Part shown: positions 16,868 through 25,975 of the stretch, piece by piece
How positions within the stretch are numbered: the stretch's first letter is position 1
Layout of the letters: each line of letters starts with the position of its first letter
From: an uncultured Prevotella sp.
GTDB lineage: Bacteria > Bacteroidota > Bacteroidia > Bacteroidales > Bacteroidaceae
Assembly (NCBI GenBank): GCA_905196835.1
Contig: CAJJWN010000012.1
Span: 1 to 64,000 of the forward strand
Length of the DNA: 64,000 nt
Direction: 5' to 3'
Made by a program: the position numbers and the translations under genes
Notes under the pieces: model-generated
Told to the model about the DNA's origin: nothing
Seen by the model: only the letters and a program-made list of their open reading frames with translations
Databases searched by the model: none

Positions 16868-17776
16868 TTAACGCTTTAATGCCTTGAACAGTCGGCACGT
16901 CGTTTTAAGTCCAAATATGTTCAACAATACGGCCTTCAGAAGCCCTTTCGCACCATAGCTGCGGTGTAGCGACACGCGCTGCGGACGCAACAGGATGCGT
17001 CCCGTGGCGCGGTATGTGTGCAGCTGGATGGTGAACATGTCCATGTACAGCTTGTGCCAGCGGCTGTCGCGCGTGTCCAAGCCGAGGCGGACGACAGTTT
17101 CCACCTGCGCCTCAAGTAGAGGCAGCAGCCCGTCGCCGTGCGACTGTGCCATTATTCCGCCGCCGTTCCAGTGGTACAGGTACATGCCTTGTCCCGTGGT
17201 GGCTATGAAAGGCCGCTTGGCTACGATGCGCCCCATCGTCAGCACATCCTCGAACTTGCGGCCTACGGGAAACCTTATACCGTCGAACACCCACCGCTTG
17301 TACACCTTGTTACAAGCCCAGCAGTGCGCCAGGCCGTGCTCCGAGAGCCAGTCGGCCGCGTCGGCGTATTCCTCGTCGCCGGGGTTGAACAGGTGGCAGT
17401 CCGCCCTTCCCGGCCTTTCCGTCACGGGATATTCCAGTATGTCGTAGTCCTTGTGCGCCGCCACGACGGCCATCACGGCGGCCAGCGTGCCCGGGGCAAG
17501 CTCGTCGTCGCTGTCGACGAACGTGACGTATTGCCCGTGCGAACGCTCCAGGCCGTAGTTGCGCGCGTCTGAAAGGCCGCCGTTCGCCTTGTGAAAGACG
17601 GTCAACCGCGCGTCCGTTTGCGCCATTTTGTCGGCCAAAAGACCGCTTCCGTCGGTCGAGCCGTCGTCGACCAGCAGCAGCTCGAAGTCGCGGTAGCCTT
17701 GCCCGGTGATGCTCCGCACGCAGCGTTCAAGCGTTTCCGCCACGTTGTACACCGGCACGATGATGCTAAGTTTCAT
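16868..17776 (-). CDS. Family 2 glycosyltransferase
   Basis: GT-A fold sugar transferase of 302 aa. MKLSIIVPVYNVAETLERCVRSI and LLVDDGSTDGSG are the nucleotide-sugar binding start; the second acidic motif is YVTFVDSDDEL, and CWACNKVYKRW is common in LPS/capsule GT2 proteins. It is at the distal end of the minus-strand glycan cluster, about 55 bp downstream of the frameshifted membrane gene. A near-consensus box (TACCTTTA on the minus strand) precedes it, so it may have its own promoter. Sugar specificity unknown. Confidence 0.88.
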   Translation of the reverse strand: MKLSIIVPVYNVAETLERCVRSITGQGYRDFELLLVDDGSTDGSGLLADKMAQTDARLTVFHKANGGLSDARNYGLERSHGQYVTFVDSDDELAPGTLAAVMAVVAAHKDYDILEYPVTERPGRADCHLFNPGDEEYADAADWLSEHGLAHCWACNKVYKRWVFDGIRFPVGRKFEDVLTMGRIVAKRPFIATTGQGMYLYHWNGGGIMAQSHGDGLLPLLEAQVETVVRLGLDTRDSRWHKLYMDMFTIQLHTYRATGRILLRPQRVSLHRSYGAKGLLKAVLLNIFGLKTTCRLFKALKR

Positions 17777-17831
17777 GGGCGTAAAGGTAGCAATTTAATT
17801 CCAACTTCAGACAAATATGATTTTATTTAAT

Positions 17832-19077
17832 TCATAAAATGTATTTCATTATTTTGTCGTATAGGTGCATTATTATGTTGTCACGCCATAACGACGGCAT
17901 GAATATCTGGAACGGAAAAACAAGGATTACCAGTATGTAAAAGTACGGATTGCCGCAAACGGGCGCACGGTTGAGCAGGCCCGTCAGCCTGTCGGCTGCC
18001 TTTTCCAGCAGCGGTGTGACATTAATCTTTATTCCGTTTGCGTGTGAATAATGGAAGAGGAAGAAAGACGTGTACAGGCTCATGGGCAGCGTCCTGCCGT
18101 AATCGGTTGAGAGCACGGTGAACAATGGTGACTGCACCAATAGTTGAAAAATCAGTATGCGTCCCAATCCGCCGTTATATCCTGTGCATGTGATGGTCTT
18201 TCGTGTTTTGTTTATTTGCGGTACGTTGGTGCAAAGGAAGAATGCAAGAGACAGGACTATGATTAGGGTCGCGACGGACAACGGTATGTTGTCGCCGAAG
18301 CTGATTTCAAGGTGCATTTTGAAAACGTCGGTATTGGTGAGTTTCAAGAACTCGACGGCACCGCCCATGCCGTCGGCCGGGTTGTAGCCGTCGGCCGTCA
18401 TATATGGCATCCACGACTGCCAGATGGCGTCGGTCTGCGCCCCGTTTCCGCTATAAACGCACGACAACAGCATACAGGCTGTGGGGGGTGAAAACAAGTG
18501 CCGTTTTAAGCCATTTCCTTTCGCCGCAGGCGTTCCAATATTGCAAGGCGAGTACGGGTACGAGCACGAAGAAAACAGGCTCGTAGACGACAATGCCAAG
18601 CGACATTACGGCGACCGACAAAACAAGCAGCGTCTTCCTTTTTTCTTTCAGATATTTGAAAAACAGGTAAAACGTCAGTGCGCAAAGGCACAGCATCATG
18701 AAGTCGCGGCGGTAGCAACCCATTGATATGGTTACGCACGCCACGGGGAACATGGCTGCCAGAAGGCTCCATCTGTATTTGGTGAATATCCTGAAAGTGA
18801 CGGCGAAAAACAATACGTAAAATATTATTTCGATGCCGAGTATGGCGTGCCTCACGTTGTATGGCCTGATATGTTCGAGTTGCAGCAGCAGCTCGCCGAT
18901 AAGACCGCGGCGCACGAAGCCGCCCTGGTAGTTTATCAACCAGTCGCTCACTTCATATCTTACATAGTCGAAAGGGTATATGAACGAGTGCAGGGCGACG
19001 AAGCAAATCATGGCGAAGAGCAATGCCGTGACAGCCTTTTCAGCGTAATATGCTCCCAGTTGGCAATTTGGTTTCAT
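17832..19077 (-). pseudogene. Polytopic membrane protein of glycan cluster, frameshifted
   Basis: Two overlapping frames together make one protein of about 414 aa. The N-terminal part (from ATG 19077) contains DWLINYQGGFVRRGLIGEL and several hydrophobic helices. It should pass into the second frame at WLKTALVFTP|TACMLLSCVYSG but hits a stop instead. The shift falls on a run of six G on the plus strand (18483-18488); deleting one base restores the frame. Causes could be a sequencing error, a true null allele or slippage-based phase variation. The start overlaps the upstream GT stop by 4 bp. Topology suggests a polysaccharide polymerase-like or glycosyltransferase membrane protein; family not identified. 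Confidence 0.7.
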
Positions 19078-20171
19078 CCGTTTTGTTTATTTGTCGTTTT
19101 TTTTATAAACTCTTCCCACTTCCACATAATATTTTCGGTGAAGAATGCCTTGACGTTTTCTTTTGCTTTGGTTCCGAATTGTGCTCGCAGATTTTCAGAA
19201 TCCATTATCTGTGCAAGTCTGTTGGTGAATTTTTTTGTATCATTTTGCGGCACGAGGAAGCCGTTTACGCCGTCGGTCACGATGTCGGCTGCGCCGTATT
19301 CAAAGTCAAAAGTTACCGAGGGCAGTCCTGCGGCTTGTGCTTCGAGCAGTGTCATTGGCAGGCCTTCATGCCGTGATGACATGAGGTGCAGGCTGTATTG
19401 AGTGTATTTTTCGGCCATGTCGGTGCATGTACCGCGTAGCTTTATTATTTCTTGTAGTCTAAAAGAGTCTATCTGCCTTTGCAATTCGTCGCGCAACGGG
19501 CCTTCGCCGTAGATGTCGAGCTGCCAGCCGGGATGCGTTTCTATGGCCGCTTTCCAACAGTTGATGAGTATGTCAAAGCCTTTTTGACGCTCGAGCCTGC
19601 CTACGGCCACGGCGCGTTTTACGGCGTAATCTTTCACGCAAGACTTAGGTTTATCGATGAAGTTTGGGATTACCTCAATCCTTCTGGCCGTCTTGTATTC
19701 CTTCGCGTCGCCGCTGGTAAGGCACACTATGGCGTCGGATTTCAGTTCTGTGAGTTTGAAAAACGTGTTGTATGGTGTGAATTTGCGTGCAAGGTGTGAT
19801 TCGAATACGGTTTTTGCTTTCGTGCGGCACAGCGGCAAGAGCAGTGCGCCGAGCGTGGTTGTGAAGAAAACAATGTCTGGTTCAGTCGTTTTCAACGCCT
19901 TGTTCAGCCGACTGGCGGCCAGGATTAATGTTTTTACGCGGCGCAGGGCCATTAATCCGTGATTGGTTGTCTTTTCCGTAAAAGGCACGTGGAGGCGTAT
20001 TGTCTTTATGCTTCCGTCCAGCGGATAGCGTATGGGGCGGTCGTCCTCATATACTGATATGATGGTTACGTCGTGACCGTAACGGGCGGCCAGGATGCTG
20101 GCTTTGCGCGACACGATGCGTTCGATGCCGCCGCATACGGAAAAGTCTTCTATTACGTAGCTTATTTTCAT
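19074..20171 (-). CDS. Glycosyltransferase family 4
   Basis: 365 aa from ATG 20171 (MKISYVIEDFSVCGGIERIV). That ATG overlaps the stop of the preceding GT2 gene by 4 bp, so the in-frame upstream extension is rejected. GT4 hallmarks: acceptor-domain start with GGIER, KRAVAVGRLERQKGFDILI (donor site), WQLDIYGEGPLRDEL, LMSSRHEGLPMTLLEAQAAGLPSVTFD (EX7E-type motif) and VNGFLVPQNDTKKF. It probably adds a sugar to the O-antigen/A-LPS or another surface glycan made by the cluster. Confidence 0.9.
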   Translation of the reverse strand: MKISYVIEDFSVCGGIERIVSRKASILAARYGHDVTIISVYEDDRPIRYPLDGSIKTIRLHVPFTEKTTNHGLMALRRVKTLILAASRLNKALKTTEPDIVFFTTTLGALLLPLCRTKAKTVFESHLARKFTPYNTFFKLTELKSDAIVCLTSGDAKEYKTARRIEVIPNFIDKPKSCVKDYAVKRAVAVGRLERQKGFDILINCWKAAIETHPGWQLDIYGEGPLRDELQRQIDSFRLQEIIKLRGTCTDMAEKYTQYSLHLMSSRHEGLPMTLLEAQAAGLPSVTFDFEYGAADIVTDGVNGFLVPQNDTKKFTNRLAQIMDSENLRAQFGTKAKENVKAFFTENIMWKWEEFIKKTTNKQNG

Positions 20172-20872
20172 TGTCTTCTTGCTATCAGATTGATGGCCGT
20201 TGAGAGCCTGATTGACAGCTTTTTGCGTAGCGAAAAGCCGCTTTTGCCCGTGGCGGTGAACGACACGTTGCCGCCGTGGCACCGGTATGTTACGAGAGCT
20301 TCGCCGATGAACCTGGCGCTGAACCTGAACGCCGCCACGTTGCCTATCCACAAATCGTGCATGGCAATGCCGTTCGGGAAGGGCAGCGCGGCGTCGAGCA
20401 CGCGCCTTGTGAAGGCCATGCAGCAGCCCATGTAGCCGTTTTTCACAAAGAGATTGTACCAGCGTCCTGGTTTGGTGCGGTGTACGCTGTAATAAGATTT
20501 TTCAATGACGCGCAGGTTTTCGTCGGCCATTTCCGCGTCGCTTACAACGCAGTCGTAGCGGTTGAGCCACTTCATGCAGGTGCTTACTTTGCCGGGCAGC
20601 CACACGTCGTCCTGGTCGGCAAGGAAGATGTAGTCGCCTTTGGCGTGGCTGAGGGCGTTCTCGAAGTTGAGCGTTGGCGACTGTCTGCAAGGGCCTTCGA
20701 CTATCCTTATCCTGCCGTCGGCCATGCTCCTTATCGTATCGAGCGTGGAGTCTGTCGAGCCGTCGTCGGATATTATCACCTCGTCGCCCTCCCCTATCTG
20801 GCTGATGATGGAGCATAGCTGTTGCTTGATGTACTTAGCGCCGTTGTATGTGGCCATGCAGACTGAAATCAT
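20168..20872 (-). CDS. Family 2 glycosyltransferase (short)
   Basis: 234 aa. MISVCMATYNGAKYIKQQLCSI and EVIISDDGSTDSTLD are the GT-A nucleotide-binding start, IFLADQDDVWLPGK contains the DXD-like metal site, and MGCCMAFTRRVLD follows. Short C-terminus typical of rhamnosyltransferase-like GT2 proteins (WsaF/RfbF-like), but donor and acceptor are not determinable. Coupled to the GT4 gene by ATGA overlap. Confidence 0.88.
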   Translation of the reverse strand: MISVCMATYNGAKYIKQQLCSIISQIGEGDEVIISDDGSTDSTLDTIRSMADGRIRIVEGPCRQSPTLNFENALSHAKGDYIFLADQDDVWLPGKVSTCMKWLNRYDCVVSDAEMADENLRVIEKSYYSVHRTKPGRWYNLFVKNGYMGCCMAFTRRVLDAALPFPNGIAMHDLWIGNVAAFRFSARFIGEALVTYRCHGGNVSFTATGKSGFSLRKKLSIRLSTAINLIARRQ

Positions 20873-20920
20873 CCGTATAAAAGTTTATATTATTGCAGTT
20901 TGTGTAGCTTTGTATTGTTT

Positions 20921-21844
20921 TTATTTTTCATTTTTTAATGACAGGTTTACCAATATTTCGTAAAGCTGTTTATGCTTGCTGGCTATTACGTCGAGTATTA
21001 TTCCGCACACTAACATCAGCATTGAAAAAATGAATATGAAACCGCTGACGATGAGCGTCGGGAAGCGTGGAACAAGTCCTGTATCCATGTATTCTTGCAG
21101 TATGGGTATGAACATGGCGGCTGACACTGCCGCCATAAGCAAACTTATGCTGCCGAAAAAGGCCAGCGGTCGGTAGTCTCGGAAAAGCTGCAAGATGGTT
21201 TTTATTACCTTCATGCCGTCTTTGTAAGTGTTTAGTTTCGACGTGCTGCCTTCTTTTCTGTCCCGGTATTCTATGTTTATTTCGTCTATCTTGTAGTTTT
21301 TGTCGAGCGCGTGGATTGTCATTTCCGTTTCTATTTCGAAACCTTTTGTTATTATCGGCAGGTTTTTTGCGAATTGCCTGCTCAACGCCCTGTATCCGGT
21401 CATTATGTCATGGATATTGCTATGGAACAGTTTGTTTATCATAAACCTTACGAGCTTGTTGCCTTCGTTGTGGAATGCCCTTTTGTTTTCCGTAAAGTAG
21501 GTTGACGACAGGCGGTCTCCTATCACCATGTCGATGCCTTTTTCAGTCACGAGGCGGCACATTTCACCGGCAATGTCGGCCGGATACGTGTCATCACCGT
21601 CGACTATCAGGTAACAGTCGGCTTCTATGTCGCGCAGCATTTGGCGTATGACGTTGCCTTTGCCTTGCCTCTTTTCCTGCCGTACTATGGCGCCAGCCTT
21701 TTCGGCTATGGCTGCCGTATCGTCGGTCGAGTTGTTGTCATATACGTATATTATGGCTTCCGGCAGGGCTGTCTGGAAGTCTTTTACTACCTTCTGTATG
21801 TTTTCCGCTTCGTTGAGGCATGGTATAAGTACGGCTATGTCCAT
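20921..21844 (-). CDS. GT2 dolichol-phosphate-mannose-synthase-like transferase with C-terminal membrane helices
   Basis: 307 aa. MDIAVLIPCLNEAENIQKVV, VYDNNSTDDTA and LIVDGDDTYPAD are the GT-A motifs. HDIMTGYRALSR and FEIETEMTIHAL are typical of DPM1/GtrB-like enzymes that make a polyprenyl-phosphate sugar. Two hydrophobic helices at about 230-290 anchor it. The last residues LKNEK and the stop come from an AAAAATGAAAAATAA word. It overlaps the neighbouring membrane gene by 10 bp and may supply a lipid-linked sugar donor to it. Confidence 0.88.
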   Translation of the reverse strand: MDIAVLIPCLNEAENIQKVVKDFQTALPEAIIYVYDNNSTDDTAAIAEKAGAIVRQEKRQGKGNVIRQMLRDIEADCYLIVDGDDTYPADIAGEMCRLVTEKGIDMVIGDRLSSTYFTENKRAFHNEGNKLVRFMINKLFHSNIHDIMTGYRALSRQFAKNLPIITKGFEIETEMTIHALDKNYKIDEINIEYRDRKEGSTSKLNTYKDGMKVIKTILQLFRDYRPLAFFGSISLLMAAVSAAMFIPILQEYMDTGLVPRFPTLIVSGFIFIFSMLMLVCGIILDVIASKHKQLYEILVNLSLKNEK

Positions 21845-23109
21845 TTTGTTTCAGGTTTCTTATAAGTGCTACAAATAAAGATTATGACACACCATATTGT
21901 TAAAATCCAGTCACGCCATGTATAGAATATGTGTTGTATCGAATGGTTTTTCAGTACAATGAACCATAGCGCGGGCATCGCGGATATTATAAGAAGCCAT
22001 CCGTAGGTTTTTAAGTATTTCTTCTTTTTGTAAATCAAGGTGGCTATGATTGCCATTGCGGCGATGGTGCTGAAAAGAAGAAAGATAAAGACTGATTTGT
22101 ATTGCAGGCTTTCGGTGATTTTTGAAAAAAAGTCTTCGAAACTTATTAGTTTTCCTCCGAATATGATGGTGTCGCTCATTCTGTATTGTGCGGTAGCCAA
22201 TGCTGTTGAAATTACGTTTTTTCCAGTTATGAGACTTGCTACAATCCATTTTGAGGCCCATAGTGAAGCATAGCCTCCGAACCAAGCAATACTGTTTGCG
22301 GTTATGTTTCTTATCGATGTGTTTTTTCCTTTATTGTCAGTCATTCCAGCTGCTGCCAAAGGTAAGCCGAGTGTCAATATGGGAGTGGTAAGAAAATCCA
22401 TGAAGCTTGTTACGGCGCCTATTGTAAAAAATGTTACAGCCGACTTGTTCTTGTCTTTCGTTATATCCGGTCTTGAAAGCAACACAATCATGCTTAAAAA
22501 AGCTATGTAAAAGCATGTGCTGAATTGCAACGCCAATGGGATAATGAATATGTTTGTGGCGAACATTGCGGCAAGGAAGCTCAGTGAAGCAACTTTTCCG
22601 GCATTACGGTACAATAGTATTATTACAATGGAAAACAGCGATGTGAAGATGATGTAGTTTATGATTCTTATCTGCTTGTAATTGAAAATACATAAAAGCG
22701 GGCGCAGTATTATTTGATAACCATGCCAGTATCTGGAATATTCATCGTGTTCTGTGGCGGCCTGCCGTCCTTTTTCAGCCGCCATCAATGTCGTGTTGGC
22801 CATTTCATGGTACATTATGCCTCCGTTTGACGGTTGGGCAAATTCCGCCGTCATTGCAGCCTTAATTTTGTTGTTTTCATCTGCAGATACGCAGATGTTC
22901 ATCATCAGGCAATCGGTCATGTTGTCTATTTGGAACAGGAAAAGGCCAAATGGCTTGAACCATAAACCTTCTTCTTTTATCTGTATTGCTGATTCGATGA
23001 CGTTTTTCCTTATAAAGGACGTAGGTATGGTAAATGCTGCTATTATGGAAGTGGTGAACAATATTAGCAGAACGATGTATGTTGCAAGTAATTTTTTTGA
23101 CAGTTTCAT
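21835..23109 (-). CDS. Polytopic membrane protein of glycan cluster, function unknown
   Basis: 424 aa with about ten hydrophobic segments, starting LLATYIVLLILFTTSIIAAF. There is a soluble loop near residues 35-135 and a C-terminal motif KNHSIQHIFYTWRDWI, of the NHS-x-x-H-x-F-T-x-R kind seen in many bacterial membrane proteins of glycan loci (a GT-C-like role is possible). AT-rich. It begins 20 bp after porZ on the same strand. I do not recognise a named family. Confidence 0.75.
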   Translation of the reverse strand: MKLSKKLLATYIVLLILFTTSIIAAFTIPTSFIRKNVIESAIQIKEEGLWFKPFGLFLFQIDNMTDCLMMNICVSADENNKIKAAMTAEFAQPSNGGIMYHEMANTTLMAAEKGRQAATEHDEYSRYWHGYQIILRPLLCIFNYKQIRIINYIIFTSLFSIVIILLYRNAGKVASLSFLAAMFATNIFIIPLALQFSTCFYIAFLSMIVLLSRPDITKDKNKSAVTFFTIGAVTSFMDFLTTPILTLGLPLAAAGMTDNKGKNTSIRNITANSIAWFGGYASLWASKWIVASLITGKNVISTALATAQYRMSDTIIFGGKLISFEDFFSKITESLQYKSVFIFLLFSTIAAMAIIATLIYKKKKYLKTYGWLLIISAMPALWFIVLKNHSIQHIFYTWRDWILTIWCVIIFICSTYKKPETKWT

Positions 23110-23129
23110 TGCCTTTGATGTTATGCTTT

Positions 23130-25232
23130 TCAGTTTATTACAGCGATTTTACATACGGTGCCTTTGTTTCCGTTTGCCGTGGCTGTCTGTACCATATACA
23201 CACCGCTTGCCACGCGTCTTCCTTCCATATCGGTGCAGTCCCATTGGAAAGAACCTGCCGTGCTGCGTCCTTCGGCTACGAGGGTGCCGTTTGACGTTGT
23301 TATTTTCACATCTGCATTGCTTGAAAGCCCTACTATTGTGACAAGACCCGTATAATCTGGTTTTACTGGGTTGGGATATGCCCACACGTTGTCTTTTGTC
23401 ATTTTCTCGTTCGGCGCCGTGGCTTCGCTTTGGTATGAGCAAAGTCCTTTGTCGGTGCCTATGTACACGTTGCCGGTGGCATTGTCGATTGCGATGCTTT
23501 TTATGTTATCAGAAATGATGCCGCTGTTGCTCTTTGTGAAATGCTGTTCTTCTGTGATATTGTCGTCACCTATCACGTACAGGCCGTTGTTTAGCGTTCC
23601 AATCCATTTCCGGTTGGCGTTGTCTATTGCTATGGCCGTTATGCTCAGTCCGGAAAGAAGATAGTCAGCCAGGTTTGTCCCGTCATTGCGTGGTACTTTG
23701 TACTGGTAGAAACCTAATTCAGGATTGTTTATGTATTCTCTTGTAAGAGTGAGGAGCGCGGAGTTTGTACCGACCCAGATGTTGCCGTCCAAGTCTTTGG
23801 CTATAGCGTTGCATGTGACGTTTGTAAATGCCGTCCCGTCTTCGTTTACGAAATGTGAATATTCGGTCAACGTCTCTGTCACTGTATTGTACGCATATAC
23901 AGCCGGGTGTTCCCAGTATTTGCTGAACATCCACAGTATGTCTCCGTCAAAGCCCATGAACTTCATGTTTGCGGAATTTTCTGTTTGCACTTGGTTGCTT
24001 GGCGTAAGCCATTCTTTTTCTGCCGTAAGTTTGAGCATCGTGTTTTTGGTGCTTCCGCTATTGGCAATCCAAAGGTTTCCGCTTTTGTCGAATATTGTGG
24101 AACAAATTATTTCATAATTTTTGTTTCCTTCCAGTCCGTTCACGAAATATATGGGGCTGTTCTCGTCGTTCCAGTGTTTAGTCAGCCTGCCGTTGTAAAA
24201 TTCAAACAGTCCCCGTTGCGAGCCTGCCACTATATGTTTTGGGTCAGCCGGGTCTACGTCGAGCGTAAGCACGTCTTGGAATTTCGTGCCCAATACTTTT
24301 TCAGTCTCTGTATTGTCAAACGTGGTCCATTCGTCATTGTCCCAGTCGTATATCTGTATTGATGCGGGATGTCCCCCGTCCCACGTTTCGCCATTGCATG
24401 AATACAGCATGTCCCCGTGTATTTTAAGGAAGCCGAAATAGTTGTATTTCGGGCCGTCGGGGCAGATGTCGTTTCTCGTGAAGGTTTTGTTGCCGTTACT
24501 GTCTATCGTGTAAGATTGCAGTTTTCCGTCTTTTTGGTTGCTCCAATAGCATTTGTTGTATTTGTCATAGACGTAATGTTCATTGTATCCGTTGGCGTTT
24601 GTATTTGTTATGTCGTTGTCGTTCTTGAACGAAACTTCATCGCTTGACGGCTTCCAATTGGAATAATCAAGAGGGTTTTCAGACAGCAGGCATTCGTAGA
24701 CGCCGTTGCTTGTATTGGCATATATTTTTTTCTCTGTGACAGTACAGCCTGTTACATTTTTGTTCAATTTGTACGTGTCGCTTATTTGGGCGTCGAGCAT
24801 GTCTGTTTTTATTATCCCAAAGGCGGTGCATACATACGCGTACTTTCCATGTATGGTTATGTTGTTAACGGTTTTTTCTTCCGTCATCGATTTGTTGGAA
24901 TACTCTGATATGTTGATGACATTTTCATTATTGTCAATCAAGTCAATGTTGTAGTTTTCATATATTATGATGAGCCGTTTTACAGTATTGTTCCATGCTA
25001 TGTGGGTTACTGTGCAGTCGTTGAGCTGCCTTGTCTTGTCGTACGTTGATATGCTGTTGTCCGCAATGTTGTATGAAAAGATATTGTTTGAGCTTAAGAC
25101 GTATATCATGTTGCCTGCTGGCTCTATGTCGCTGATGTCTCCATAGGTCATGTATGCTTTCCATTCGCCTATTTTCATGGAAAACATTTGCATCGGGATT
25201 AATAAAAGTAATGAAATGATTATATTTTTCAT
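23130..25232 (-). CDS. porZ: PorZ-like type IX secretion protein (beta-propellers plus C-terminal domain)
   Basis: About 700 aa from ATG 25232 (signal peptide MKNIIISLLLLIPMQMFSM). The start of the mature part, IGEWKAYMTYGDISDIEPAG, and IYVLSSNNIFSYNIADNSI, QLNDCTVTHIAWN and IIYENYNIDLIDN match PorZ. Repeated propeller blades (two-component-regulator type, for example GNLWIANSGSTKNTMLKL and GNIWVGTNSALLTL) follow. The C-terminal domain (VWAYPNPVKPDYTGLV...DVKITTSNGTLV...GVYMVQTATANG) is a T9SS sorting-type Ig fold. PorZ is part of the surface attachment complex that joins T9SS cargo to A-LPS. It lies between rdgB and glycan genes. Confidence 0.85.
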   Translation of the reverse strand: MKNIIISLLLLIPMQMFSMKIGEWKAYMTYGDISDIEPAGNMIYVLSSNNIFSYNIADNSISTYDKTRQLNDCTVTHIAWNNTVKRLIIIYENYNIDLIDNNENVINISEYSNKSMTEEKTVNNITIHGKYAYVCTAFGIIKTDMLDAQISDTYKLNKNVTGCTVTEKKIYANTSNGVYECLLSENPLDYSNWKPSSDEVSFKNDNDITNTNANGYNEHYVYDKYNKCYWSNQKDGKLQSYTIDSNGNKTFTRNDICPDGPKYNYFGFLKIHGDMLYSCNGETWDGGHPASIQIYDWDNDEWTTFDNTETEKVLGTKFQDVLTLDVDPADPKHIVAGSQRGLFEFYNGRLTKHWNDENSPIYFVNGLEGNKNYEIICSTIFDKSGNLWIANSGSTKNTMLKLTAEKEWLTPSNQVQTENSANMKFMGFDGDILWMFSKYWEHPAVYAYNTVTETLTEYSHFVNEDGTAFTNVTCNAIAKDLDGNIWVGTNSALLTLTREYINNPELGFYQYKVPRNDGTNLADYLLSGLSITAIAIDNANRKWIGTLNNGLYVIGDDNITEEQHFTKSNSGIISDNIKSIAIDNATGNVYIGTDKGLCSYQSEATAPNEKMTKDNVWAYPNPVKPDYTGLVTIVGLSSNADVKITTSNGTLVAEGRSTAGSFQWDCTDMEGRRVASGVYMVQTATANGNKGTVCKIAVIN

Positions 25233-25245
25233 ACAACTTATATTG

Positions 25246-25848
25246 TCATTTGTCAATTTTTTTCAGGTATTCCACGAGCTTCCTCACGGCCAGGGCGCGG
25301 TGCGATATCTTGTTTTTCACCTCCGGGCCGAGCTGGGCGAAGGTGTCGGCGTAGCCGTCGGGGCGGAACACGGGGTCGTAGCCGAAGCCTTCCGAGCCGT
25401 GGCGTTCGGCGGTGATTTCGCCGTTGACGACGCCTTCGAAAGTGACTGGCTGTGAGGCGTTTGCGAGGATGAGGCAAATGGCGGTGCGGAAGCGGGCCTT
25501 TCGGTCGGTGAAAGGCCGCAGTTCGGCGAGCAGTTTGGCCATGTTGGCCTCGCTGTCGTGGCCGGGGCCGCCGGCGTAGCGTGCGGAATAGACGCCGGGA
25601 GCGCCGCCGAGGGCGCGCACTTCGAGGCCGGTGTCGTCGGCGAAGCAGCTCATTCCGTATTTGTCGTATATGTAGCGGGCTTTTTGCAGGGCGTTGCCTT
25701 CGATGGTTGGGGCGGTCTCGGGTATGTCGTCGTGGCATCCTATGTCGCCGAGCGAGAGTATTTCCACGCCGGTGCCGTTGAGCATCTCGCGTATTTCCTC
25801 GAGCTTGTGGGCGTTGTTTGTGGCGAAAACTATCTTTTTACAATTCAT
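25246..25848 (-). CDS. rdgB: XTP/dITP pyrophosphatase
   Basis: House-cleaning Ham1-family enzyme hydrolysing ITP, dITP and XTP. It starts [23 protein letters not shown], with [63 protein letters not shown] and [14 protein letters not shown], all family hallmarks. 200 aa. It ends 13 bp before porZ and follows yitT on the same strand, so leuS-yitT-rdgB-porZ may be one transcription unit. Confidence 0.95.
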   Translation of the reverse strand: MNCKKIVFATNNAHKLEEIREMLNGTGVEILSLGDIGCHDDIPETAPTIEGNALQKARYIYDKYGMSCFADDTGLEVRALGGAPGVYSARYAGGPGHDSEANMAKLLAELRPFTDRKARFRTAICLILANASQPVTFEGVVNGEITAERHGSEGFGYDPVFRPDGYADTFAQLGPEVKNKISHRALAVRKLVEYLKKIDK

Positions 25849-25975
25849 AATTCACAATTCATAATTCATAATTCATAATTGGGTTGTGGGAGGGCTGGGA
25901 GAGCTGGGAGTTATGGGAGAGCTGTGAGTACCAGAGTAATGGATTTTTCATTTTTCATTTTTCATTTTTAATTTC
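25849..25975. repeat. Composite repeat: AATTCAT 7-mers, CTGGGAGAG 9-mers, TTTTTCA 7-mers
   Basis: Three different word families in series (ATAATTC-type 25845-25880, GGGAGAGCTGGGAG-type 25885-25928, GGATTTTTCATTTTTCA-type 25938-25975). The last one supplies the end of the yitT coding sequence. Confidence 0.65.

Noticed and set aside
25253-25738. 161-codon Arg-rich frame within rdgB
   Set aside because: Out-of-frame reading of a GC-rich gene; extreme Arg/Pro/His content.
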